The notes beneath the pieces were generated by a model. It had not been told where the DNA came from. It did not search any database and worked only from the letters and a program-made list of their open reading frames with translations. The translations under genes were made by a program, and so were the position numbers. Positions 1-13,000 of a stretch of DNA of 64,000 bases are shown here, one piece after another. Source of the DNA: Liolophura sinensis. Lineage: Eukaryota > Mollusca > Polyplacophora > Chitonida > Chitonidae. The first letter of the stretch is position 1, and each line of letters begins with the position of its first letter. The stretch is from positions 21,315,385 to 21,379,384 of the forward strand of contig NC_088295.1 of the NCBI RefSeq assembly GCF_032854445.1, in the 5' to 3' direction.

Positions 1-48
1 AATGAAATATTCTTGAGTATGGCCTAAAACACCTATCAGATAAACAAA
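1..48 (+). repeat. SINE tail fragment
   Basis: GAAATATTCTTGAGTATGG then AAACACCTATCAGATAAA is the 3' end of the main SINE family of this window. The rest lies to the left or is lost. Confidence 0.7.
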
Positions 49-927
49 TAAGTACAACTAACATGGCGTCGTACAAAGAATTTAGAAAACTAATTAATAA
101 GGATTAGATTGATCTTCTGAATTATGTTCTTGGGTGGATGTGGCATCTCTGTGTTGTAAAAATAAGGATATTCTGCCAATAGTTTGTTCTAAACACAAAC
201 AAAACATGCCACGTTGTAAGATGTAACAAATATTTCTACCATGCTTTAAAGCCGCAACAACATTTTGCTCATGGATGTTGCTCTTTTGTCGAAATGATAT
301 AACTCCAAGAGTGTGTATTAAACTACTTGGTACAAGTAATCCATGAGAATAAATTTATTTATGTACGCATTTGAAAATTATGACAAAGATTATTTAAAGG
401 CATATGTTTTTGGAAACTTTTAATGCAAGTTGACTTTTAATTACAGTTAACACCACAGCAAAGGCAAAATATATCACATGAAAAATTCTGAATAAGGAAT
501 CAGTTAGTAATAAGATTCCGAAAATGTCTTTGGCATATTGAAATTTATAGAAAGAATTGTCCAAATTGTTTACATGTGTTATGTGTGACAAGCCTAACTA
601 TACAGGTGTAAACTGTCTAGATCTTTCCGTTGATATATTTTCCTTACTGCTGCTAAAGGTTTCACGGTCAAACTGTAGTGGCATTTAACCTGGTTTTCTA
701 CATTGGATACCTATTGTCAGAGGCCATTGACACCAAAACCAGTCCTCATGATAGCAAAGATAAACAATAGTCATTTATATTGACAATATTTCATTCGTGT
801 TTACAAGGTAAAAATATCTCCATGATGTGGGCTCAGTCACTGGATGTTCTAACCAGGATGGGTGTCTACCGCCTACGTGCTTTGATTGTCGATATTGCTA
901 GTATAGTGATGCTTTGATTGTTTACAG
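49..927 (+). other. upstream ANKFN1 intron
   Basis: AT-rich DNA with no exon I can support. The first 48 bases are a SINE tail. Because the exon at 928 starts mid-codon, this is intron. Confidence 0.6.
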
Positions 928-1006
928 GTCTGTTTGAGGCAGTGGAACATCAGGATATGGACCAGGTAAAACTCATCCTTGACTCTAACGGACTGGATGT
1001 AAACAG
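928..1006 (+). CDS. ANKFN1: ANKFN1 exon 1 of window: ankyrin repeat, first part
   Basis: Follows TTTACAG and ends at GTAAGC. It needs one base from an upstream exon outside the window. The peptide LFEAVEHQDMDQVK is a typical ankyrin helix start. It ends in phase 2 with AG. Confidence 0.88.
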
Positions 1007-4000
1007 GTAAGCCTGATTAGTACTATACCATTAGTAAAGCAGTATTGTCAAAATATAAATTTTGTAAAAGTTTTCTTGTGTTCAGTTTGTATCTTTTTTT
1101 TTTCATCAGTATAATCATAATCTTGTTGAACCATACAGTGTACCATACAGTATAGTAGTTGTGTCCAGGGTATCAGTGGACACGAGTTCTGTATGCACTG
1201 AAACGAGTACATAAGAGTTCCAGCTATGCATCAGCAGGCATAAATATGCCTAGCACACAGGATACTCTTTTTTTTGTATTGTAAACTACATGTTAATCCC
1301 AATCACTGGACTTACTCAAAGTTTTTCAGGTTATTTATGTTTAAGATATGTATCATCTCCAGTCATGCATACAGTTCACTGATACATGCTTAGAGATAAT
1401 GTTGACTTTGTATTTTACAGTACAAATGAAGAGAATCTTACCCCACTGGATGTAGCAGTGTTGACAAACAACATTCCTATGGCCAAAACTTTACTCTCTT
1501 ATGGTGCTAAAGAAAATCCAACCTGTGAGTATCAATATATGAATATGATAAAGGCTTCTTTTGTCTTTTGCCTTTCATTGGTAATGTATTCACAGTTCCA
1601 ACTGTATTGGGAAGTACTTTGAGGATAGAAGTTGCCTGGTGTTAGTTTTAGAACAGTGTTGTTTCCAGTTGAAGTCTTGAGGGATGTATTAAAGACATTA
1701 TGCAAACAAACAAACAAGGAAACTATAGACAGAATGTTAATCTAGCATTGTGTGTGAATTTGCCATTGTCCAATGCTCACATCAGATTGGGTTTTTTGTG
1801 GATATGCTGATGTATTATCTCATAAATATGTAGCCTTGACAGAGGAATTTCAGCTGTCTGGTTGTAAGGTTTCCAAGTTTGGTGGAATGTTGTTGTTTTC
1901 TGTAATCTCCTTGCCATACCACGTTGAGCATGTTGGGGTTTCGTTAAACTGGTTGTCTTGGTGTTAGCATGCAACATTGGCCATGATGAAAGCCGGTGGC
2001 ACGAATAGGGTTGGGTGTAAGGTGGGCTAACATTGTGTAAACAGACATCTGGCCTCCAAAGCAGGAGGGAGTGTTGGGGACAGGACCAGCTCCGCTAAAC
2101 AATAACACACCACTTCACTCCTTTTCTCATATGATGATCAATTTAGGGCAATTGTTGATTCCATTTTGAAGAGGGTAATCAGGTTTCTGATGGCTTGCCT
2201 ATCCCTGAACATCCTCCTTGAAATTTCTTGGTCATTTTGAGGGGAACATTTTATATTACAGGTGTGGCTTTGGAGTGTTTTGATGAATACATTGCCGTTA
2301 ATATACTTAATAATGACTTCATATTATTGACTAGAAATTCATTTTTAACTGTAATATTATTCTTTACCACGGTAACCCAAATTGTAGTCTTCGGAGTGTG
2401 TCTCCGCATTAAGCTGGTACTTAATCACAAAGTGGGCAACAGATGATGCAGAAGTTGTCAGCACACCCAGAAACATTTTTTTTTCATAAAATGGTGTGGA
2501 GTGTGTTTGTATTGAAGACTCTAAAAATACGATGAGCTATCATCAGATGCTCAGCCCAGAGAGGTAGCAGGCAATGATAAATTATGGTGTATGTCTAGGA
2601 CTGGGCCATTACAGCAGCATTACACAGCCTATTGCTAACACCAGCATCTCCACTCTCAGAACTAACTGTTAGGGTATTCTCAGGCCACTGGTTGAATACG
2701 ACTGGAACTGGCATCTGCCCCTCTTACATCCTGACTCTGTTTATTATCCCCCTTTACAGTTCTGCGTGAGGAGTTACGAGCTGATCTCTTGGAATCTCTT
2801 GTCTCGGACGCTGAGCGTCGCGTGGTTGATCTGACAGCCGCTGTATTAAGTGGGGGTGGCCACTCTGGTGTTTCTTCAGTGCAACAGCAAAAGGTAAGCC
2901 ACTTGACAATGTCATGACTTTTGTCATCAACAACTAGAGTACATCATTCATAGATATGTGACTATTGTGAAGTGATGGCATGTATGTTCTTGTATAAGTT
3001 TCTTTGTTCTACTGATTCAATGTTAAAGTTTATAACGCCTTTTCTGTTGACCAGTTTTGGAGTTGCGAATATTGGGATAGGTTTGTGTTCATGGATAATT
3101 TTAGTGCATGGAACATCTGTTGCTATCTGGTGTTTATGTTTCCTTTGATAGCAAAGGGATTGGACCTGAGAGTATTGAGCCTACTTCCATCTGAATGTAT
3201 ACAGTTGCGGTAGAGATGAAAGATGAGGCTAGACTTGGTAAACTCAGGCAGAGCAGTTTGTAAGGGTCAATTGGTTTCTGTTTAAATTACCAGCACATTG
3301 GTTACACATTTGTGACCTGCTGTGGTAAAATAGACAATATTCCAAAAAACAAGAAGTACAAATAGTCAAGATGTCAAGTAGAGAGGTGGCAGCTGCAAAT
3401 GTTTATTTGGTGATATGTGTACCTGGGGATTAGGTAGAGGTGATTCCAGCACACCTGCGTGGGACTGTGCCGTGATAGTGAGGTGATGTCAGGTGACAAA
3501 CCTGACCCAGGAAATGTCACTGCTCTGCTTGTCCACCAGAGAGATATGTTAACATTAGTCAAACCTGGTAAGATAGACATGGAATTAATTCTTCTCAAAG
3601 CTTTTACAGGTAATCTAGGGCATTGAAATGACATTTTCTCTCCAGCACCAATTAGTCTGAGTCACTGATGAAGCTTGATCACATCAAAGTTGGCAGGGTA
3701 CATGGTGCGGCATGTTTGTTAGCTAGCTTAAGGGTGTGGACAGGGTTAGGCAGGTGGTTATCACAGTTCCCCAGGCACAAGTCTCAGTCTCACCACATCC
3801 TGATTCTTGTATGATGAATGGAACTCTGATGTTCTCCTATCATGTCCCCGTACATTCATCTACGCTGTACCACCATGAGATTTAGCCACTATACAAGGAT
3901 TCAAGTCATGGAATGCATTTAAAATCTTCCAAATAGTAAAACTACTTGAGGAGCCAAAATTATACCAAAAAATGGTGTCTGTAGACATCTGTAGATTGAA

Positions 4001-7000
4001 GACTGCAGGTAATTGGGTTACCCGTGCCAGGGGAGTTTTCCTGTATGTGAACATGTTGAGGCACATAATGAATTAATTTTTGTTTGAATGGTGCAAATAA
4101 TGAGTTGCTGTCACCAGTGTTTTAGTCCTAAAGAATATTTATTGAAGTGGTAGTGGTTATTGAGAAAACGACTTTGAAAATCTATGCATTGATTTGTGCT
4201 CAACATTATTTATTCATTATGGCTACGGGTTTAAATATGCTGATCCTGTGGGTCCCTGAACTCCCCCATCACTTTGGGAACTAATCCTGCCTCACCACCA
4301 TGGCTGTTATTCTCCATGTTATGGGCACATGTCATGTTTGTATATGTTGATTGCCCAGGAGATGGTAAGATATACCTGTGTACCTCTTAGTCTCTGGTTC
4401 CTAAATACACAAGTCCCTGCTAGCTGCTGCTGCTTGTTCAGCAATTATTTAAGAGGAATAGCAGGAATGGAAATGTTAGAAACCATGACTTGTGCATCAT
4501 TGCATTGGCTCCACAAACATAGGTGTAAATATAGCTATTAGATTGTGAGAGTGGCGAGGAGCTATCAATCATGTCATTGGATGGGCAAGGTAGATTGTTG
4601 GGAAATGGGTGGTGGGGGTGGGGGTTGGTGTGAGGGGTGGTGGTGGTTATCTGCCTGAGACAGGTTGGCTTTGTTTAGGAAACCCTACAAGTGGTTGGGA
4701 TTAATCCAGACTGAGAGGCATTCTCACTTCACTTCTTTTCTCTTTCTCACAGGAAAATGGACGTCAATTAAGTCATTGGGAATTCCGCCACCGACTGCTC
4801 AAGCGAATGAAGGCTGGATACGATCATGCCCGTAAGTTATTAGCTACATGAGAATATTTATAACAGGCTTTTATACAAAATTGTAATTGCTCCTGCATTC
4901 ATGTGGACTGATTAAATGACCAGAACTATAAGCTACAGTACTGTTTAAAAAAAATTAAAATTTATAGGTAACAGAATCATTGTCACAGAGGTAAGGCCCT
5001 AAACTTCATGACCATTATCAGATGAACGGATGAAGAAGTTCTTGTTTAAAAGTATAGCTTCATCTATGGCTGACAATGCCGTTGGTCTGCAGATCTCATT
5101 AAGACTATGTTGAAACATAGGTTGTTAAGGTTCTACTGACATGTGCCTGTCATGATCGTTTGTTGTTCTCCAGAAATAAAACTGCACTTACTGATATTTC
5201 TTGATGCAGCTGAAGAGAGTGTGAGCTGGAAAGTGTAGGCTTGATGTTCACTTCCCTGTGAAACAGCAGTTGTTGGATGATTGGTTTCCCATTCTCGGCT
5301 GAATGCTCTGAACTGCCGCAGGATATTTACCTGGGCTGGCACAAAATAGACTCTTTGAAACTGACACATAGAGGATCGCTTAGCACATTCCAACATTTGA
5401 TGCCAACTTTTTGATCTGGTTACTGAATGATTATTCGATCCTAAGAAAAGGATCACTTTGGAAGCTACTGCACATTTTGTTCCATTGTGTTCCATTTTTG
5501 CTTAACATTTAACATTGACGCTGTTGTTGTAGTTGATATCTGACTGGAATTAGTCATCTGTATTTCACCAAAAGTCTAGTTTTTTTTCCAAGTGATTTAT
5601 CTTGCTTGATTCTAACTAAAGGGGCACTTTCCTTAATTTTGTATCAGAAAAGCTCAAGTGTTAGCATAATAAGTGTCATTTTAAGGTCTTTTATATGCAT
5701 GTGAAAGTGCATAAATATATATATGTTTAAATGTAGTATTTTCAAACCTCTAACGCTATTACATATTGACTTAGTTAAATGGATGAAATGATTGTAAAAT
5801 AAGTTAGTAAGTGATGGGCATAATACTACCAGTAAACGTTTTGTGGTTTTAGACAGCATGCAATCTTTTTAATACAAAATATGAAACATACATCTTATCA
5901 AATTCATGAAGCCCCAAGATATCATACTGAAGGGTTGTCAGTAAGTATCAGTAAAGCTTCATCATACCCTATCCAACCCTGTTACATGCGAAGGTCTGTA
6001 CCTGCAGCTATTCACAAGTGCATGTAGTGAACATAATTGTTACCATGTGAAGTGGCTTGTTTTGCTTGCATCATCTGACTAAAACTCAACTGTGAAAAAT
6101 GCTTTCTGAAATTATTTTAGAAAATAAGTATATTGACTTGTTGAGGTAAGAAAGTTTTGCAAGATATTATTTTTTCAATGGTTTTATTTATGCATGGTAT
6201 ACATTACAAAGTTTCTCGGTTTATAGCTACATAACATGAGTGAGAAAACTACAAGGATTCCCCCTACATATACCTTTAAGGAAATCTCGTTTCATTATTA
6301 CATTTAAAAAAAAAAGGATTTTCTGTTGTTCTAGAAAGCATCTAAATTGGATTGTGCCTTTATGCTTTTAAGTTAAAAGGGAAAAGTAATTGGAGTACTT
6401 TTACTTATTTGAACTAGTGTCAGATTTTCCCACCGATGCAAAGGTCCACCTCCACTTCAGATCTGCCACATCACTTCCTATGGCGCAGAGGTTCCGGTTT
6501 AGGTGTAGTTTACCCCATGTGACAATGTTGTATAAAACCAGTTGATTTCCTAAATCTGCGTCATAGTCAGGCGGTCTCCACGAGTGTGAGTCAATGCTGT
6601 TCTCATTGAAACAGCTGGACTAAATCTTACTCGCTGCTCACTTCTCTTGGAAGAACATTGTGATATTGTGAATACCTGGATTTATTTGCCACTTCTGCAA
6701 GAGTATGAGTAGGGACAAATGATTGGAGAAAAGATAACACTGATGCAGTTTTGTGCCAATACTTCAATGAATATGAAGCAGCTGAGGAGGGAATTGACAA
6801 AGAGGCTATTCAAGCACGGTTGTTGGAAACCCTCTGTGAAGTTAGGCCTTATAGGTAGCGGATTGCTCCTGTGTGTGTACACGTTACAGTTTACTCAATT
6901 TTTCAGCTTTAACCCAGACCTCAAGGAATAGTGTTTTAACTACTTGCGTTACACATGTCTGGCTATTTTTTATGTACCAATATCTGTGCTACTCTAAAAG

Positions 7001-10000
7001 TTGGCCTGAAAAGCTAAAATGCTTTTAAATCAGTGAAAAATTCCATTTCTGTATTTTGTTTTTAGATGCTGCTCTTAACTAGGTTTTGACTAACACAGCA
7101 GTATTAATTATTTTGTATTTCATTGTTTGCTTGCCAGGGGCCCCAGATGCTCCGGCCAGCGTGCTACTCGGGGTGGCCAGTAGTAGTTCTCTGTTGGTTC
7201 GCTTTGATGAGCCAGTCAATCACAATGGAGCTGTCGTCACCAGGTATAAAGGTAAGCTTGATCTTGTACTGGAATGTGATATAGCTGAATTGCATTGCAG
7301 TACTCAGTTGTATAAACTGTGGAATCACCTAACATTCATTTTTACTGAAAACTGTCTCAGTCAGCAGAATCAGAAGTTAAAATTACTTCTGGGAATAGAC
7401 TTGTTAGAACTCCTTTGAGTACATGCTGGCTACGTGTATCCGTGCACTTGATAAAGCGGTGAATAACTTTCACTTTAAACATTGAAATTACATCTGAAGA
7501 CAGACTGGGTAAGGTTAGAGTTTGTGGATAGAGTTTTCTCAGTTTGGCTAGACTAAACAGTGGGAACACTATCAACCACTGGTTGAGGTATCAGTAGATA
7601 GTTTCAACAGACAGCCTAACTGTGTTATTGTTTTCAACTGATGTTTCTTAATTACTGTTGGAGAGAGTGGCGACCTCCCAAGGGAGTCTGTGGTCTGAAT
7701 TAGCTGGGGAGACAGCACTTCACAGGAATAGGCACAGTACTGTATTTTTGGCTTACATGTAACTAAATATATGGAGCTGTCAGCCTGTGGTGCTCTTCTG
7801 TCAGATGGGAAAAATGACGGAATATTAATTGGTTAATAAATAACATTTGTTGAAATAGAGCCGAGTCATGCACATAATTGTCTGACTGAGAAGCCAACAT
7901 AAATGTCAGTACAATTTGGGACTATACATTTAGCAGGCCAAGTGATCGCAACTCAAGATGAGGGCTTGTGAGCCAGCAACACACTGAGTCGATGCTTATA
8001 ACCCTCCAGAATAATTACTTAATTCACAGCCAGGGATGCCTCTCAGCCTGCTAATTTCTTGCCGCCAAACCACCCCAGCTGAATTATTACCTGTTGTTTG
8101 TTGCTAAGTTGTTAGTTAACCAGTGATTAAGACTGTTATGTGTGCTCAGGTTATATCTGCAACCTATATGTACAAGGCGTATATAGATTTACTATACTCG
8201 CATAGTGTCACCTTGTTTAAATGACCTTTCCCCTGGTCACTTCCTTCTTGTGATAGATGTTATGGTTTAAACCAGAGGTCTCCATCCAAACAATTCAGTC
8301 TGTAAATGTTTGTTCATATGTGCTATGCATTGTTTGTGCATGTAACATGCATCATTTGGTAGACCTGTGCACTGGTATTTCTACAAGGTGTGGATGTATC
8401 ATTGTGGATTGTCCAGGAATTGAAGGTGCTGCTCACCCACACCCCCTGTATTAAAGTGTTTGATGTGGAGGGCAGGGGGTGGGGGAAGCCCTGGGTGTGA
8501 TGGGAATGGATGGAAAGAGGGAGGGGGGACTGTAAGAATAGTAATCTCCATCTCATATGTCGGAGGCTGGTACATTGCTGACTCAGAAGCTAGGATAGAA
8601 TGGAGACCCCCTTCTGTCTTGCTCTAGGCCATCCCTGTTCCCATAAGGAAGACTATTTGTGTATAGTTAAGAGTGAGCTTGTATTACTGTGTCACTGGAT
8701 GTAGCCTGCTAACTGCTGTATGTAACTAGGTGGGATGGAGAGGCTAACAGGGGCAGCAGGGAGCTGCTCACAGTCACCGGGACAAATCACTCAGCATTAC
8801 AGGGACACTTTTACAGTGCAGGGGCTCTAACAAATTCTCGAAAAGCACTTCTGTGTGTGGAAAACTTCTTGAGCAGTTTGTCACCTTTTGATTTTATGGT
8901 TAGCAAGGAAACATTCCTCGGTGACAAAAATGGAGTAGCATGTGTACTGTTGTTGGAATGGTGAAGGGACCTAACTAAATTTTTTTTATAAACCTGGTTT
9001 TGTCCCATCGTTGTAGTGGAATGGAGCTGTTTTGAGAACTTTACTCCCTTGGCCGGAGAGACTATAACAGATGACATCCAGCATCCCGAGTATGAGATCA
9101 ACGATCTGATCAAGGGGAACATGTACTATGTGAGAGTGGCGGCAGGAAACATGAAAGGTTATGGGCCATATACAGTGGCCAACCCACCCTATGCTGTCCC
9201 ATCAAGTAAGTTACACAATGTAGTCTTCTTAATGAGTGCTGAAAGAAGAAATTTTCCTTAATTTGACATGCAACAATGGCTACGTGAAGTCATAAAACAC
9301 TTAATGGCTGTGTACATATACTCTACTTGAAAATGACAGATTATAAAGTTTTATTTAAGCTATGGAAAATTATTATAACAGTAGATTATAACAATATGTT
9401 ATTGAACATATACAGGCTGATTTGTTTATCACCCTCACTTTTTGGGGGTAATCAGAATAAGATTATTGCTGCTGATCTGAGGGTGTTAGGATGTAGCCTA
9501 CGTGTAGTTAGTGTTGAGAAGTTACCTATGATTGGTGTTTTGTAGGTTGGAGAGACATGGAGGGTGTAAAGCCTCGATCAGAAGGAAAACTACAGCTGAT
9601 GGAGGATCTGTTTACACAGGTTAAGCAAGCCCGACCTGCCAATGCTCCAGAGCTGAAAGGTGAGATCAGTCACACATACTGAGCTCTCTCTCTGATATTA
9701 CATCTAAACACATCACTGACTTTTAAATACCTACCTCCCAGTTTAGCCACCGACAGATCATACACCATCAAGTAGTACATTAATAGCATTATGGGCTGGA
9801 CTGGGATCGTTAAGGTGTATGTTACTTACTATGAGTTGATGTACATAGTGGCATACCATTTTTCAATCTTTATATCATTTAAAAATGTATTAAATTCTCT
9901 TCAGAAGTTTAATATATACATATATACATCTTAATTTGCATGTAATAAACCATTCACAAAGTACATGTATATCTGTTCTTTGGTTATCACAGACTGTATA

Positions 10001-13000
10001 ATGTTTGAATATAAATGTGGGTAAAAGCAATTTCATAATTAATTTTGAACAAACAAAATCTAGATCACCAATTGTAATGTGTAAAAATAAATTAGAAGTG
10101 GTGGTTAATCAGTTATTAGTAATGCACATGTAAAGCAGAAAATTGGTTTCTGTGGTATACATGCCAGAGTGATTATTGTACAGACAGTGCCACAGTATAC
10201 AAATATTTAAACACTTTGTTGTGAGTTACAATATGACGCATCGGCAGACATGCATTCCATTCCATCTTTTAGTTGGGATACATTGAGACAAGGTGTGCTG
10301 TAGGGTTTCATTCTAGCTATTCTGAATACTGGTTAGATTGTCCTGTGGAAGGAATGTTAACCACATTGTCTATCATCATCATGGGAAGTATTAAACTGTA
10401 CATGTAATATCAATCTGTTATCATGAGGTAATGGGACAATTAGCACATGTTTTGATGCAAGTTTTGACTCCAGGAAAACACAACTTCCCAGTCTGAATGA
10501 GAAGTCTGACTTTATCTGGTCTTAATCAGTGGTAGAGAAACAGTGGTACAGCTTTACTGGAGTCGAAAACATTGACTTGGGGATGATAGAAGGGAAACTG
10601 ATTGCTATCACTAGCCTTATGTAAACAGCTAAGTACAGATGGGGCTGGATTAAGAGGGCCTGGCCCTGACTTCACACGTGTTCACCACTACCTACCCTTC
10701 ACCCTGCCTGCAAGGGAACCCCTGACTGCTACTCACTGGCCTGTGAAGGCTAAATGGGAGATGGTCACTTTAGTGGGCACTAAATACAAACCAGATTTAG
10801 ATTATTCTGAGTAAGCCGGATGGCTGCTTCCAGAATCATTTATCTGGGCTGCTGTTGGTGCTCAAGCATTAGTCCTAGAGAATGTTTCACATCTAATAAA
10901 TATAGACAGCTATAGGATACCCCAGTATGGGATATTTATCTTGAATCAGCCTTTAGTCATGTAGACTAAAAAAAGTTTAGTTGTCAAGCAAACTAAAAAT
11001 ACCTGGTGAGATTGGGTAATCTGTAGGCATGTTATGAGTTATGTTCGACTACAGCTGATACCGCAGTGGATCATTGTAGTGCTAAGCTGTTAGTACTAGT
11101 ATAGCCAGTAGACAGCCGCATCTGCTATTAAGACCACACTCACCATCTTTGCACTTTCGGCAAACAACAAAAAATATAAAAACTATTCCTGGCTATGAAA
11201 CAAGAGTTCCCAAGCAGGAAGGTAAAAGTAAAAAAAGGTTTTAAGTGTTCTTCCTAAATTCATTTGTGTAAATTGCTAATGACGGTAGTCGGCATAACGA
11301 ACATGTGTATATAAATCTACTCCCTTAATCCTGAATTCTTGCCTGACAAATAACTGGCCTTACAGGAGAGGGCAGCTCATAAAAACTTCCATTGTTTACT
11401 GTAAGGAAATTAGTTTGGCTTTCATCACATGTTAAAGCTAGGAATGTGCAGGGCTGTGTACTCTGCTGGCTGGGTGATTATGGCCCCTGCCAGACATTTA
11501 GAAGGGTTTTATTTGACCTGTGCAGGTCATGGCAGGGAACGGCCGCCACCAGATCTGGCATCTTCAGATGTACAAATGGTTGAAGTGGCATTGAGATCTC
11601 AATCATTAAGGATGCTGAGACGGGAATAGTGTCTGACCTGTGCATATGGTTACTGTCCCACTGACCACTTTAATCAGCTAATTAGGTGAACTCCCACACT
11701 CATCAGCTCTGCCTCACTAACATGGCTGCTGCTCATGGTAAAATCTGGAAGCATTCAGCTTTAGTATTTTCATTGGAGACAGTGGTGTTTGTTTAATGCT
11801 ACACTGATAATTTATCAAGGTTCTCACAGAGTTGTTATATTAATGGCAGGGATTCTGGTTAGTTCAGGTTACTGGGTACAGCATAGATATGGGAATGAGG
11901 TGATAATGTGAGGTGTATGAACATAATAGCTGTCATCAGCACATTCCTGTGAGAGGGATTGATGACTTCTCCAGTTACAGCTTGTGAGCAGCCTATCTGG
12001 CCAGTCTGACCTCAGACCAGTGAACCCTGAATCTTAAATGTGAACCAACTGGACATTTGTGAAACAACACTGCAACATAAAACTATACTACTGAAAGACC
12101 ATCCTCAGTAGTATTCGTGTGTGCAACAGCTAAGTCTATAACCACAATAGGCCATTATCTTAACACTTCTTGGGGATGAGTGACATGGGGATGGGCATGA
12201 GTTCTTCCCCTGGGCTTTGCCCTTTTGCCTCCCACCATTGTGTTGGTTGCGGTGGTATAAGCAAAACATGTTGTTGAGTATGAAGTAAAACACCTATCAA
12301 ATAAAATGTATTTTCATCCTCAGTGTTTATATTCTGACAGTGGTGGAAGACGGGATGGGGGGTGGGGGGGGGAGGAGGGGTTATTTGCAGTTTGCCTTGG
12401 TGTTTTTCACCAGTACCAGGGAATTGTTTGCAGTGTGTGTTTGGTGTTTGTCTTCAGTACCAGGGAGTTGTTCGGAGTTCGTGTTTGTCACCAGTACATC
12501 GTCACTACACACTTGTCACCACCTCAAATATTAAGTCAAAACATGTGTCCTATGGTATTGTATAGAGTGAGGTGTTAGGTCAGATAATAGTTGTGTGCCT
12601 GGTAGGAGGTTGACATTGTCCATGTATCACATGATGTAGTACAAAGTCACCCTCCCATTGTCACTAACCATTGTTTTAGTCACATGTAAATGTAAACACA
12701 AAACAATGCAAATGGATAACATGATATATATTAACTTAAATATTTTGTATGGCTGACATACATGAAAGAAATAAACTAGTTGGAATTGACATACTGAATA
12801 TTTGATAAATAAAGCTGTTGTGGGGAGTTGTTCCATCTCTAATATCTTTATTGAGGTTACTTTCTGTAGCATCACATTTGTCTGTTAACTTGTGAACTTT
12901 TAACAAGTGTGAGTTCTTTACCTAGCTGAAAGTAGATAAAGCTGCCAGTTGTCACTGACTCTGGCAAAACCTCAAGAAATCCACAAAGATGCTGCCAAGA

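Noticed and set aside
5133-5495. 120-codon minus-strand ORF
   Set aside because: Inside an ANKFN1 intron, with no recognisable family and no repeat support.
12306-12578. three overlapping plus-strand ORFs
   Set aside because: They arise from a low-complexity G-rich run in an ANKFN1 intron.
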